Virus record (IMG/VR): IMGVR_UViG_3300032163_000028
Span: 1 to 46,482 of that record
DNA length: 46,482 nt
Strand: one strand, 5' to 3'
From: a virus
The notes under the pieces are model-generated. The model ran no database searches. It had not been told where the DNA came from and saw only the letters and a list, made by a program, of their open reading frames with translations. The position numbers and the translations under genes are program-made. Position 1 is the first letter of the stretch; every line of letters starts with the position of its first letter. This document shows, one piece after another, positions 19,240 to 27,941 of the stretch.

Positions 19240-19617
19240 CTATGCTACGACTGTGCAGATATAAGCAGAGAGTTCGTCTGTCTGCCATATAATCTGTCCT
19301 AGTGGCGGTGAAGCTGGTCGTCCTGCAGTGTTAGCTACGGTGCATAAAACCATATCAGTCGCCTCTTGGTCGTTGAAATCTACTGCTCCGTCAGCTGCAG
19401 TATGGTCGTCCAACGCATGAGAACCGACAGGTAGGGTTGTAGGGTCTACCCATGCGGGGACGTTAGTAGCCACCTGCAGTACATACTCATCCGTTCCGAT
19501 TGGTAATGCTGCTGGTGTTGCTGGTGCACTGGCGTAGATAATATCACCAGTTGCTGTTAGTAACGTCTTGAGAATTACGTCATCTGAGAATGCTAGTTTC
19601 TTCCAAGTTGCTGCCAA
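19240..19617 (-). CDS. Tail-fibre module protein, paralog C, 125 aa
   Basis: Starts MAATWKKLAFSDDVILKTLL and continues ATGDIIYASAPATPAALPIG, VLQVATNVPAWVDPTTLPVG and IIWQTDELSAYICTVV. The KGD-type strand, LPIGTDEYVLQV and W-V are the consensus of repeating modules in phage tail fibres. Ribosome binding site aaggaggaaaataaa. Likely duplicated from the same ancestor as the two genes downstream. Confidence 0.65.
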   Translation of the reverse strand: MAATWKKLAFSDDVILKTLLTATGDIIYASAPATPAALPIGTDEYVLQVATNVPAWVDPTTLPVGSHALDDHTAADGAVDFNDQEATDMVLCTVANTAGRPASPPLGQIIWQTDELSAYICTVVA

Positions 19618-19630
19618 TTTATTTTCCTCC

Positions 19631-19819
19631 TTATTGAATACTCTCTAAATCAGCATCCCGTTTCAATACATCATTACGGTATGCCTTAATCTGTTCTTTA
19701 ATGAACTCGACCAACATTGCTCCCGATGTGGAATAATGTAGAGAAGTCGCCATCTTCTCTAGTTCATCAAGTTGCTTGCTGGTAATAGTAATCGAGTAGT
19801 TGCATTTATTATCTGCCAT
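19631..19819 (-). CDS. Ribbon-helix-helix-like protein, 62 aa
   Basis: Residues 7-14 (YSITITSK) form a short polar strand, followed by a helix (QLDELEKMATSLHYS) and a second helix (GAMLVEFIKEQIKAYRND): the strand-helix-helix pattern of CopG/Arc repressors. It is adjacent to another protein of the same plan (19821). Ribosome binding site taaggaggcatagt. Such DNA-binding proteins are unexpected in a tail cluster; they might regulate late expression or act as structural dimers. Confidence 0.6.
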   Translation of the reverse strand: MADNKCNYSITITSKQLDELEKMATSLHYSTSGAMLVEFIKEQIKAYRNDVLKRDADLESIQ

Positions 19820-19820
19820 A

Positions 19821-20015
19821 CTATGCCTCCTTATATCTTAACGTGGCGAGTTTGTGTTGGACAATGCGAGCCACGTACGCATCAACACTATCAAGATTCC
19901 CCATCTCGGCAAGTTTCTCAAGTCCTCCATAATCTTCATTGGACACGGAGAAATTGATTGTCCTGTCCCCAGAGTAGATTGAGTCTTCGCTTTTCTGTTT
20001 CCATTTCTTTGCCAT
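19821..20015 (-). CDS. Ribbon-helix-helix-like protein, 64 aa
   Basis: The basic N-terminus (MAKKWKQKSEDS) is followed by a strand (RTINFSVSNED), a helix (YGGLEKLAEMGNLDS) and a second helix (VDAYVARIVQHKLATLRY): the ribbon-helix-helix plan. It lies two bases from the similar gene at 19631 and has a good ribosome binding site (aaaggaggttat). It may form a heterodimer with that neighbour. Function unknown. Confidence 0.55.
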   Translation of the reverse strand: MAKKWKQKSEDSIYSGDRTINFSVSNEDYGGLEKLAEMGNLDSVDAYVARIVQHKLATLRYKEA

Positions 20016-20025
20016 ATAACCTCCT

Positions 20026-20265
20026 TTATTCGTTTATCCAGACATGAACAGTCTTATCATCTGTCTTAACATACAATTCACCATCTACACCACTCCCAGG
20101 TAATGATGTGCCTGTTAATAGATACGGTCTACGTATCCAGTAAGTACCGTTATAGTATAGAGTATCCCCCAGAGTTTGTCCATCAGCCTCATGCCCATCT
20201 ATCTGGGTATATTCGGCATCTGATTCTAATCCTAGCCCTGCTGATTTGTGCTTAAATTCGTTCAT
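20026..20265 (-). CDS. Small tail-fibre-like protein, 79 aa
   Basis: The sequence reads like the last module of a tail fibre: DTLYYNGTYWIRRPYLLTG and GVDGELYVKTDDKTVHVWIN, ending in the common 'GELYV.TDD..V.VW' beta hairpin. The N-terminus (MNEFKHKSAGLGLESDAEYT) matches virion-linked modules. The start overlaps the previous gene by four bases (ATGA), with only a weak ribosome binding site, suggesting coupling. Probably part of the fibre tip. Confidence 0.6.
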   Translation of the reverse strand: MNEFKHKSAGLGLESDAEYTQIDGHEADGQTLGDTLYYNGTYWIRRPYLLTGTSLPGSGVDGELYVKTDDKTVHVWINE

Positions 20266-21074
20266 CTGTGTTGAAACCCCGTGTGTCCAAGCCAGTTACC
20301 AATATATCTTTTCATCTTAATGCGGGTTTCATGCCCCGCATGATAATGCCACCAATCCTTGTCTGCACTCGCTCTATCACCATGTGCTACATCATTGCCT
20401 GTTACCATGTCACCGATATTCCCCCCTGGATGATGGTGAGCTATTAGTTTGTTAATCTCGATGATATGACCAGTAGCGGGGTCATCTAAAATCATGTCAC
20501 TATGAGTTTCAACAGTTGGGTCGTACCACTCAATAGTAAGTGGAGAACAGAATTTGGTTATGGGGGTTGAATGACCCTGACCTACCAAACCATACACAAT
20601 TTCTCCTGGAGGTTGATGGAAGTTACCTTCCTCTCCAAGCCAGTCATAGAATACAGCGTAAAGTGGATATAAAGTTTCTAATACTAAATCCTCTCCCCAG
20701 GTAATATACGGATAAAGAAGACAACCATCATAAACATAGGATGCAGAAAATATTACACAATCGTTTGCTGGCTGGCTTGGTATGGGGAAAAATAGATACC
20801 CACCATCAGCTTGAACATTAAGTATAAGTCCAAGTTGAGTGGGGAACTGCCACAACCATTCGCCAAAGGCTGTGTTGGTAACTGCGGTTATGTGGTCTAC
20901 GTCCGTGCTTATATTTGTTGTCTCTGGCAGGAGACGGGCAACTTGCCACTGTATTTCGTAACATTCTGCAATATTAGGAACAGTATCCCACGGTGGATAG
21001 TAATTACCCGTTGCTGGCTCTCCGATATAACCCCTTAGATTTTGTCTATGTGGGTAAATTGTTATCGTATACAA
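20262..21074 (-). CDS. Hypothetical virion/tail protein, 270 aa
   Basis: The start is a TTG at 21074 behind gaggga. The first 170 residues are aromatic and beta-rich (YTITIYPHRQNLRGYIG, GEWLWQFPTQLGLILNVQ) without a known domain. The C-terminal 60 residues have a His-rich segment (KLIAHHHPGGNIGDMVTG and KDWWHYHAGHETR) reminiscent of tail-spike or fibre tips that bind metal. It lies downstream of the baseplate-hub-like genes, with which it is probably co-transcribed. Function by context. Confidence 0.6.
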   Translation of the reverse strand: MYTITIYPHRQNLRGYIGEPATGNYYPPWDTVPNIAECYEIQWQVARLLPETTNISTDVDHITAVTNTAFGEWLWQFPTQLGLILNVQADGGYLFFPIPSQPANDCVIFSASYVYDGCLLYPYITWGEDLVLETLYPLYAVFYDWLGEEGNFHQPPGEIVYGLVGQGHSTPITKFCSPLTIEWYDPTVETHSDMILDDPATGHIIEINKLIAHHHPGGNIGDMVTGNDVAHGDRASADKDWWHYHAGHETRIKMKRYIGNWLGHTGFQHR

Positions 21075-21086
21075 TATTATTCCCTC

Positions 21087-22574
21087 TTATCCTGGAGCAC
21101 CCGTAGTGAGACCATAAGTACAAAACCCGCTAACGTAGCAAGCGTCTGTCTCATTCTCATTCTTAATTGTAAAGTCAAACTGTCCGGCATCCGTGACTCC
21201 TACGGCACAAAAAGTCCAGAGTTTATTGTAGACTTGTGCTTCTTTACTCCACTTAACAACACCATTCTGTATTATCCGTATTTTAACATCTTCCACACCT
21301 CCTGCATAGCAGCCGTATGCTTTAACCAATAGATTGTCTGCACCACCGTGCATATGTGGAATAATGTGGAACGTAATATAATCTCCAGGTAGTAAGTAGG
21401 TCTCTGGACAGGATGCTGTTAGCCATGTAGTAGCACTAGCTTTAACTGGTGCTCTGGTTGCAGATACGAACTGTGCTATCTTTCTTCCACTAGCCCATCC
21501 ACCGAATCCTATCTCCATCTGGTAACTGCCAGACTCATATCGTCTGACAATGTATCCTATATTTCCTGTAGCAGAATCACCCTGTCTTGTATCCGTAATC
21601 TGCACATAATCGAACAGTTTAGCTGTGCAGTTGAATGGGACTAATGCTGTACACACACGTCTGCTCATGGAGAAGTTAGAGAGAAGAGCAGCAGCCACAG
21701 CCTGACATTCACCTGTAGATGTAATCCCTGCGAAGGATTCAAACCATGTATCAGAGGGAGCACTACCAGGACTAGAACTCTGAAACTTCCATGTGTCTGT
21801 GTTCTCATCATAAGTACCACCGTAGATTATAACGAAGCTGGGGGTTATCACTCTCCTACTGTCTAACTTGATGAGGAATGTGTGATCTCCACCGAGTTCA
21901 TATTCATAGTCATAACTACCCTGTGCTGGTTTGATGAAGTCTATACTCCCATCACTAGCTGGTCTTGGATAGACATAAGTATGGTCTAGCAGAAGTCTTA
22001 GCATGTCAAGACGATTGGAGTTTAGGAATGCCTGGAAGTTACTTGCTGGTTTGAACAGGTTGACATCAGTACCCAGAGTTACTCCAGACCAGTCTACTGT
22101 ATATGCAGTACAGTGATTATAAGGCAATAGAGTGGAGTCAAGGATGTCTTCTATCAAGTCTGACATAACATCGTCATCACCAGCGGTAAACTCAGCATTA
22201 GCCTTATCATCATTGATACAGGATATTGTTCCCTGACAATGTAATGTGAGAGTAAGTTTACCAGGTCTGGAGTCAAACTCCTGGTCTATGACCCACACTG
22301 GAGGCTGACTGATGTAATCAGGAGTCCCACCTATCACAAATCCAAATCCAAGAGTTATCTGTCGTCCTCTTATATCAAGACTAGAGAGTGCTTTATCTCC
22401 ATTCTTCAACACAATATCAACTATTTCCTTGTACGGCTCTTGGCGTTGATAGACACTCTGAATCCTGTTAACAGCGTCAGTAGTCGTGTATGTATCACCG
22501 CCTGTAACAGCACATCTAATGTATGGAATATAGAATGTTTTCCTCTGTTCAGCTATTATCTCTGCAGTACCCAT
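21087..22574 (-). CDS. Tail hub/baseplate-like protein, 495 aa (paralog of 22663-25419)
   Basis: The order of blocks is the same as in the larger gene upstream: VYQRQEPYKEIVDIVLKNGD, PPVWVIDQEFDSRPGKLTL, CQGTISCINDDKANAEFTAG, DILDSTLLPYNHCTAYTVDW and the final GFGGWASGRKIAQF. This layout (beta-sandwich start, then a hub-like central part) resembles the late-control D/gp27 hub fold, which is inferred, not proven. The C-terminal 110 residues form a beta-rich domain. The role is likely a tail-tip component. Ribosome binding site aagagg. Confidence 0.65.
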   Translation of the reverse strand: MGTAEIIAEQRKTFYIPYIRCAVTGGDTYTTTDAVNRIQSVYQRQEPYKEIVDIVLKNGDKALSSLDIRGRQITLGFGFVIGGTPDYISQPPVWVIDQEFDSRPGKLTLTLHCQGTISCINDDKANAEFTAGDDDVMSDLIEDILDSTLLPYNHCTAYTVDWSGVTLGTDVNLFKPASNFQAFLNSNRLDMLRLLLDHTYVYPRPASDGSIDFIKPAQGSYDYEYELGGDHTFLIKLDSRRVITPSFVIIYGGTYDENTDTWKFQSSSPGSAPSDTWFESFAGITSTGECQAVAAALLSNFSMSRRVCTALVPFNCTAKLFDYVQITDTRQGDSATGNIGYIVRRYESGSYQMEIGFGGWASGRKIAQFVSATRAPVKASATTWLTASCPETYLLPGDYITFHIIPHMHGGADNLLVKAYGCYAGGVEDVKIRIIQNGVVKWSKEAQVYNKLWTFCAVGVTDAGQFDFTIKNENETDACYVSGFCTYGLTTGAPG

Positions 22575-22662
22575 CTATATGCCTCTTTTTCTTCGCTAGA
22601 GCCTGAAATCAGGGTGTCTAGCCCATTTTAGGTGTCCTAGGGCAGGCTACCTCCTTTTAGTG

Positions 22663-25419
22663 TCATGGGAGGGAGCCTCCGAGGTATTGAGTATCGAATG
22701 CAATGGAAGCAGTCACCTTGTCTGCACCCTCTTCACCAGCAAGGACAACGAAGCTAAATGGAGTCCCGCCGCCATCAAAACTATCACATACGTCTATTGG
22801 ACTTCCAGTGTGATAGGAGTCAGCTTCATAAATAAACTCCTCATTAAACACTTCCATACCATCTCCATCTCCTAGGACAAAGAATAGTGTCCCTCCACCC
22901 ATTATAGAGTAATGTTTAACAAACAACCTTCGATAATGGGGAATGATGATAGTTTGTATCACAATGAACTGGTCAGCCTCTAACTTTGTAGCAGGCAGAT
23001 TCACCGTTATCCAGTATGGAAAGTCACGCTGCATTGGTTCTGGTATGTACTGGCTGGTGAACTCCATCAACTTACGTCTATTCAGCCATCCACCCACACC
23101 AAGTACCTGTCTGTACTTACCCTTTATGAAGTGCCAATCTATTGAACCAATATTTCCTATTGTAGATGGGGCAGTCTCAGAGATGGAGACTTCCGTCTCT
23201 AAGTATCTTGCAGTCAATTCAGTCCCAAAAGGATTCCAGGAACACTCACCCCCATATTTGTTTCTGTAATACAATGTCCCACCAGCACCTTCCCCTGATG
23301 GAGACCCATAATTGATGACCAAATATTGCTCCTCTGGCTCAGAATTCAATATTTCAACTAATAAAGCATAAGTCACTCCCTCCGTTAAAGATATGGGGGC
23401 ATCAAATTCAAACTCAATCCAATCACCAGACGGTTCACCAGTGAAACTGCTAAGGCTCACGTCATCGGTGACGAAGACAAAGGCTACTGCTAATTCCTTG
23501 TCCCCCGTGGTAGCCACATCTGGAGCTGAAATGGTTGTACCTGTTCCTGAAACGAAGACACAGGCTTCATAGAAATCAGATGCCTTCACATCGTTAAACA
23601 TGTAAATACGAGCCATCTTGCAACTAGACCCACCAATGGTTACTGTGATTGTTCCTGTTTCTGAGCCTGTGGCGAATTTATAATAAAGCCATTGCTTCCC
23701 TATACCGTTGGAATCCCCCCCATATAATATAGTCCAACCTGCAGGTGTATCTGGTGTATTAACTAAATCCCTCACGGTAACTTGCAGGATAAAAAGGTCT
23801 CCCTCTTGAGGGTATGAAGGATAAGATGGTGTAGGATTCCCCGTTGTTCCTGAACCTGTACCAACATTCCCAGTATTTGCCTGTTCTCCATTCACTGACA
23901 GAAGAGCAAAAGCTCTAATTCCCCAAGAATTTGATGGGGATATTGTTCGACTCCCACCAGTGATAGTGCCCGCCTCGTTTATACTTGCATATTGGCATTG
24001 AATAGCACCATCATCACCCGCAGTTGATGTGAATGTTGCTCGTTGTGCCCAATTTAGATATTGCCTTAGTGTGGAAGCATCAATAGTCTTTGATGTAATA
24101 GCACTTCCAGCAGGAAGATAATCCTCTTCCTCAGAATCATACTCGGTGTTATATATGGATGCCTTGACATTGCCTTTCTCTCCAGAATATGAGTCCCTTG
24201 CAAGATATAATTCAACACCACTCATGTAATATGAAACATCTGGTATGAATGTCTGAGCATCACAATTATACGCATCTTCATCTCCATCCTCATTCCAAAG
24301 ATAATCAAGGCTAGAAGCGTTTGTGTTTTCGTAATGAGTGAATGGGTCTCCTATTGGAGTTATGGTTTGAGTTATACCACCCTCCCTTACATCTGTAATC
24401 TTAATATAATCACATATCTGTGTATAGAAGGATATGGGTACTTCAGCCTCACCATAATCCTCATTCTGTTTGATGTTGTTTAAGATACTCTGAGCTATGG
24501 CAGTAGCCTCATCATTACTTTGTAGGTCATAAGCCCTCTGGAAGAACGTAATATCCTTGTACGAGTTATCCTCAGAAGCCTCCCCTGTATATACACGGTC
24601 ATCCCCCCATTGGTCTGTCATCTCACATCTCACTGAGACACGGTTAGGAATCAATACCTTATCATGTCTGTTATTCCAGAAGAATACGTGTCCATCTAAT
24701 GCAAATGTGTGGTCATAGTCAGTACCAGATGTCTTGGGTATCCTCATGTGAATCTTACCATCCGCCTCTGGACGCATGAAGGAGATGCCGAAGTCAATGA
24801 GTTGTCTAGCAGCGGTGAGTCTATCAGTATTAAGGTCTACAATAAAGGCATCACTAGGAGCATAGATGTTAATTCCATCTAATCCAGTATCACCATGCCA
24901 GATAACATCCCATGTTGCACAGTGACTGTAAGGACTCAATGTAGCATTAAGTATCTCATCTACGATACTCTTAGCATTACCACCACCAGTATATTCTCCA
25001 CTTGCATGTTCATCTGCCAGAGTGCTGAGGATACCCTTAGAATATAACTCACAGGTTAATACACCTTCCTCTGAATGGAATGTCTGTGTTACCACCCACT
25101 GTGGTGCTATAGGTACAGTGTAGTTACTACCGCTAATAGTAAGACCCCAGTTAATCACCATCTTGTAGTCCCGTAAGTCTATATTCTTGAAGTGCTGGTC
25201 ATTGTTTCGTAGGACTACAGTCGCATTATCACTGAAGGGGTCTTGGTGAACAGATACCTCAAGGACTCTCCCTGAGGTATAGTAATTATATGTAGTATAA
25301 CCTGTCTTGGTGAGTTGTATGTGGATGTAAGGAGTATAAGACTTGTCAGCCTCATGGCTTAACAGGTCTGTCTGGATATTGTCCCAGTAGAACGGGAAAG
25401 TGTATGGAAATGGGGACAC
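22663..25419 (-). CDS. Large tail hub/baseplate-like protein with inserted beta domains, 918 aa
   Basis: The N-terminal 345 and C-terminal 165 residues align with the 495-residue paralog at 21087. Between them (about residues 347-750) lies an extra block of roughly 400 residues. It begins and ends as one 'choice-of-anchor' jelly-roll domain (YYMSGVELYLARDSYSGEKG ... WIEFEFDAPISLTEGVTYAL), itself interrupted by a second beta domain (GWGIRAFALL, GWTILYGGDSNGIGKQWLYY, TISAPDVATTGDKELAVAFV). So the extra block is nested. The protein probably sits at the tail tip and may bind a receptor. The start is GTG at 25419. Confidence 0.7.
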   Translation of the reverse strand: MSPFPYTFPFYWDNIQTDLLSHEADKSYTPYIHIQLTKTGYTTYNYYTSGRVLEVSVHQDPFSDNATVVLRNNDQHFKNIDLRDYKMVINWGLTISGSNYTVPIAPQWVVTQTFHSEEGVLTCELYSKGILSTLADEHASGEYTGGGNAKSIVDEILNATLSPYSHCATWDVIWHGDTGLDGINIYAPSDAFIVDLNTDRLTAARQLIDFGISFMRPEADGKIHMRIPKTSGTDYDHTFALDGHVFFWNNRHDKVLIPNRVSVRCEMTDQWGDDRVYTGEASEDNSYKDITFFQRAYDLQSNDEATAIAQSILNNIKQNEDYGEAEVPISFYTQICDYIKITDVREGGITQTITPIGDPFTHYENTNASSLDYLWNEDGDEDAYNCDAQTFIPDVSYYMSGVELYLARDSYSGEKGNVKASIYNTEYDSEEEDYLPAGSAITSKTIDASTLRQYLNWAQRATFTSTAGDDGAIQCQYASINEAGTITGGSRTISPSNSWGIRAFALLSVNGEQANTGNVGTGSGTTGNPTPSYPSYPQEGDLFILQVTVRDLVNTPDTPAGWTILYGGDSNGIGKQWLYYKFATGSETGTITVTIGGSSCKMARIYMFNDVKASDFYEACVFVSGTGTTISAPDVATTGDKELAVAFVFVTDDVSLSSFTGEPSGDWIEFEFDAPISLTEGVTYALLVEILNSEPEEQYLVINYGSPSGEGAGGTLYYRNKYGGECSWNPFGTELTARYLETEVSISETAPSTIGNIGSIDWHFIKGKYRQVLGVGGWLNRRKLMEFTSQYIPEPMQRDFPYWITVNLPATKLEADQFIVIQTIIIPHYRRLFVKHYSIMGGGTLFFVLGDGDGMEVFNEEFIYEADSYHTGSPIDVCDSFDGGGTPFSFVVLAGEEGADKVTASIAFDTQYLGGSLP

Positions 25420-25422
25420 ACT

Positions 25423-25638
25423 CTATTCCCCCTTACCACGACAGCCAGAGATGAAGGGATACTTGGCACACACCTTCTTCTTCACCGCAGCCTTCTCTGC
25501 TGGTGTACCGTGTTGTGCTACCCTAGCAAGAGCATTCCTCCCGTGGGCAGCATCCTCTATAGGATACTTCCTCTCTTTAGGATTCACAAAGGCTGTACTA
25601 GGCAGTTTCTTCCTCTGTTGATAACTTAACTTAGCCAT
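25423..25638 (-). CDS. Small conserved phage protein (DUF6582-like), 71 aa
   Basis: The sequence LPSTAFVNPKERKYPIEDA, AHGRNALARVAQHGTP and AEKAAVKKKVCAKYPF is a well-known short phage-encoded module, usually found near or inside head/tail or prohead-protease proteins. It is helical and basic. Ribosome binding site aaggaggatgat. Function unknown; it might be a virion-associated DNA-binding factor. Confidence 0.7.
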   Translation of the reverse strand: MAKLSYQQRKKLPSTAFVNPKERKYPIEDAAHGRNALARVAQHGTPAEKAAVKKKVCAKYPFISGCRGKGE

Positions 25639-25648
25639 ATCATCCTCC

Positions 25649-26872
25649 TTATCCTGCTGGATAGTCCTTGTAAGCCTTTAGCTTTCTCAGACCACGCAAT
25701 CTAGTCTTGTAGAGCAGCATCTGGTCTTCACTTAAATATCTAAGATTCTCCATCGTTGTAGCGATGTTCACGTAACCAGTAGCAGCACTCAGGTTAGCTG
25801 TAGCCTCCTGTAGCCTAGTAGTAGCAGCCTGTAACTCTGCTGTAGCTACATCAACATAACTTGCATCTTTAGCAGCCTGTTCCAGTGCTCCTCTAGCCTT
25901 CTCCAAGGAACCAGCAGCATTGTTTACCTCTTGCTGTGCGTAGGCAGCATAGTTCTGGGGGACTTCATCAGCTACATTAACAGTAGTGATATAGTCATCA
26001 CCAGAGCCTATCAGAGCAGCTGCATTGGCGAGTCTAGCTGTCATATTATCAATCTCAGCATCAAATGTTACCAATCTTACTGAGATATTACTTCTTGCTG
26101 TGTTAATATCACTGATAGCCTGTGTTACTCTGGCAGATACTAAGGCTATTGCGGTGGCTGCAGCCTCTAGTGATGTAATACCAGCAGCCAGTTTGACTGC
26201 AGCATATCCACTAGCCAGTCTCTGTATAGCGTATGCAACTATACCATCTAGTATGATGTCCTCAAAGTCAGGTGGGAATGTGCGTGTAGTCTCGTCATAG
26301 GTGTGCTTACCCTCATAATAGAGCCGAGCATTCACCCTCTCATATACTGTGTAAACATCACCTGCTACGAATATGTCGTCTGCTACAGATAATATAGATG
26401 TACTGTCCCTAGCAGTAATGTATGTACTTGTTCCATCTGTATCATTAGTAACCAGAGCATAGACCATACTTGTTGTGAACTGTGATAATGTAGCATCTAC
26501 TAACTTGTTGGCTGTAGTACCAGACGCTTTTCCACTAACTCCCACATCCCCTGTTGGAAGAGTAGACAACTCCACTGTTACCGCATTACCAAATATAGTG
26601 AAATTACGGAACTCCCTAGGGTCTTGGTCAACATCATACTCCACTCTGACTACCTTAGATGGGAGTGAGGATAACACACCAAGGTCTAGGTCTCTAGTGC
26701 CTCCTCTGAAATACACAGTACCTGTCTGCTCATAGGGTCTTGCAGCCGATAAGTCACCCACAGCCTGCTTGATATAGTCAGTGAGGTCATTATCAGACCA
26801 GACTACCTTAGAGGCATCTTTGAGATGATACCGTGCTCTAGTAATTAGGTCTGTTATGTAGGTTGTGGTCAT
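25649..26872 (-). CDS. Head-tail connector/adaptor-like protein with long coiled coil, 407 aa
   Basis: Residues 1-60 (YITDLITRARYHLKDASKVV, then WSDNDLTDYIKQAVGDLSAA) match the N-terminus of phage adaptor-type proteins (DUF6682-like). A beta domain follows (residues 70-190), then a long Ala-rich helix (about 210-390) with repeated AAAT, LAAGI, ARLANAA and LQEATANLSAATG, expected to form a coiled coil. It probably joins head and tail. The start overlaps the preceding gene (ATGA). Confidence 0.65.
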   Translation of the reverse strand: MTTTYITDLITRARYHLKDASKVVWSDNDLTDYIKQAVGDLSAARPYEQTGTVYFRGGTRDLDLGVLSSLPSKVVRVEYDVDQDPREFRNFTIFGNAVTVELSTLPTGDVGVSGKASGTTANKLVDATLSQFTTSMVYALVTNDTDGTSTYITARDSTSILSVADDIFVAGDVYTVYERVNARLYYEGKHTYDETTRTFPPDFEDIILDGIVAYAIQRLASGYAAVKLAAGITSLEAAATAIALVSARVTQAISDINTARSNISVRLVTFDAEIDNMTARLANAAALIGSGDDYITTVNVADEVPQNYAAYAQQEVNNAAGSLEKARGALEQAAKDASYVDVATAELQAATTRLQEATANLSAATGYVNIATTMENLRYLSEDQMLLYKTRLRGLRKLKAYKDYPAG

Positions 26873-27096
26873 CGTGTTGTTCCTAGAAACTTGTCAAGAG
26901 CATTGCCAGTCTGCATCTCTTTAACCTTACGGACTCTAATCCTTACAACAGGATTACCAGTATCCCACTGTTGTCTTAACCACACATCCACATCAGGGTC
27001 ATTAGGATTCTGCTCTGCATAAGTCCAGTCTATCTTCTTACCCTTCTTACCTCTCCGACTCTTGAGGAAAGAAAACATATCACCGAATCCGTCCAT
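26869..27096 (-). CDS. Hypothetical protein, 75 aa
   Basis: The start overlaps the preceding stop (TAATG) and the end overlaps the next start (ATGA). The N-terminus is basic (FLKSRRGKKGKKIDW) and the centre acidic/polar (NPNDPDVDVWLRQQWDTG). It is too short for recognisable structure; its place in the head-completion cluster suggests a connector or stabilising factor. Confidence 0.6.
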   Translation of the reverse strand: MDGFGDMFSFLKSRRGKKGKKIDWTYAEQNPNDPDVDVWLRQQWDTGNPVVRIRVRKVKEMQTGNALDKFLGTTR

Positions 27097-27263
27097 TATT
27101 TACTCCTCTGTGATTTTAAGAATGCTGTCTTCTTAGTCTTAACCTCACCAGCATGGCTCTTGCCACTCTTATCCCAACAGATGTGCATGTACTTACCTTT
27201 ACCAACATCTTTGGTACGAATCCTCCCACCTGCTGCACGGCATTCTTCAAATCCCTTAGGCAT
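27096..27263 (-). CDS. Small basic protein, 55 aa
   Basis: An ATG at 27263 with ttaggagaa upstream opens a 55-residue frame ending TAATG on the next gene. The product has a beta hairpin-like pattern (FEECRAAGGRIRTKDVGKGK, YMHICWDKSGKSHAGEVKTK) and a basic tail. Similar short proteins occur in many phage head clusters; no function is known. Confidence 0.65.
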   Translation of the reverse strand: MPKGFEECRAAGGRIRTKDVGKGKYMHICWDKSGKSHAGEVKTKKTAFLKSQRSK

Positions 27264-27273
27264 ATCATTTCTC

Positions 27274-27636
27274 CTAAGTCACTGTTATGGTCACGTTGTA
27301 GGTTCTATCTCCACTTACGTAAGCACCAGTTGAACTGTGAGATAGAACGATGGTTTCTGGTATTAAAATTGAAATAAGCTGACTGAGGAGTCTAGCCACA
27401 TAGGTTGTGCCAACGACTGCCGAGTCCATGATGAGGCGTATGCCGAAGGTTGGTGTGCCTCCAATAGTCAAGGAGGCTTGGTTCTTACTGGTAGTACCAG
27501 CAGAGTATGTTGCAGCATATGCAATACTAAGTGTTTTTGAGGAAGTCACCTGTGCAACATGACCGAGAATCTGTGCTTTCTTATCATCTGATACATTAAC
27601 ATCAGCCAGAATTTCATAACCAACATTGATTGCCAT
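27274..27636 (-). CDS. Hypothetical virion protein, 120 aa
   Basis: A beta-rich sequence with Thr/Ser/Ala alternation (ADVNVSDDKKAQILGHVAQV, SIAYAATYSAGTTSKN) and a helix (TTYVARLLSQLISIL). It lies among head-completion genes. It could be a head-tail stopper or minor capsid protein. Ribosome binding site ataggagtatc. No family recognised. Confidence 0.6.
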   Translation of the reverse strand: MAINVGYEILADVNVSDDKKAQILGHVAQVTSSKTLSIAYAATYSAGTTSKNQASLTIGGTPTFGIRLIMDSAVVGTTYVARLLSQLISILIPETIVLSHSSTGAYVSGDRTYNVTITVT

Positions 27637-27643
27637 GATACTC

Positions 27644-27859
27644 CTATGGTTGCTTCATCTCTGCCCCAATCTGGGAGATTTGACCGTGGATGTATGACTC
27701 ACAAATCTCTTGTATATTCCCCCAGATAGAGCCTATGTTAGAGTTCTCCTCAACACGAACAATAGAAGTATAAGACAATGCTTCTGGTTCTGCTGCTCGC
27801 ATCTCAAAGACCTTCTTGTTTTCCCAATCAAATATGAAAATTAATTGTTTTGCTGCCAT
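27644..27859 (-). CDS. Hypothetical protein, 71 aa
   Basis: The N-terminal half is a beta strand pair (KQLIFIFDWENKKVFEMR), the C-terminal half a helix (IWGNIQEICESYIHGQISQI). It has a good ribosome binding site (aacaggagtaac) and is the last gene before a hairpin at 27875-27899. Function unknown; head cluster context. Confidence 0.55.
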   Translation of the reverse strand: MAAKQLIFIFDWENKKVFEMRAAEPEALSYTSIVRVEENSNIGSIWGNIQEICESYIHGQISQIGAEMKQP

Positions 27860-27874
27860 GTTACTCCTGTTTGA

Positions 27875-27899
27875 TGGGTGAGTATCAAGCCCTCACCCA
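27875..27899 (-). terminator. Hairpin between virion genes (possible weak terminator or processing site)
   Basis: TGGGTGAG (27875-27882) pairs with CTCACCCA (27892-27899), a perfect 8-base stem with a nine-base loop, in the 82-base gap between the beta-helix gene and the next one. There is no U tract after it on the minus strand, so it is more likely an mRNA stabiliser or partial attenuator than a true terminator. Confidence 0.45.
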
Positions 27900-27941
27900 C
27901 GGCTAATTATTCACTTTCCCCTTTGTAAGAGGATGTTTGGT

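Noticed and set aside
22575-22662. Small gene behind the orphan site aaaggaggtag in the gap between hub-like genes
   Set aside because: The only downstream ATG runs two codons to a stop; no usable frame follows.
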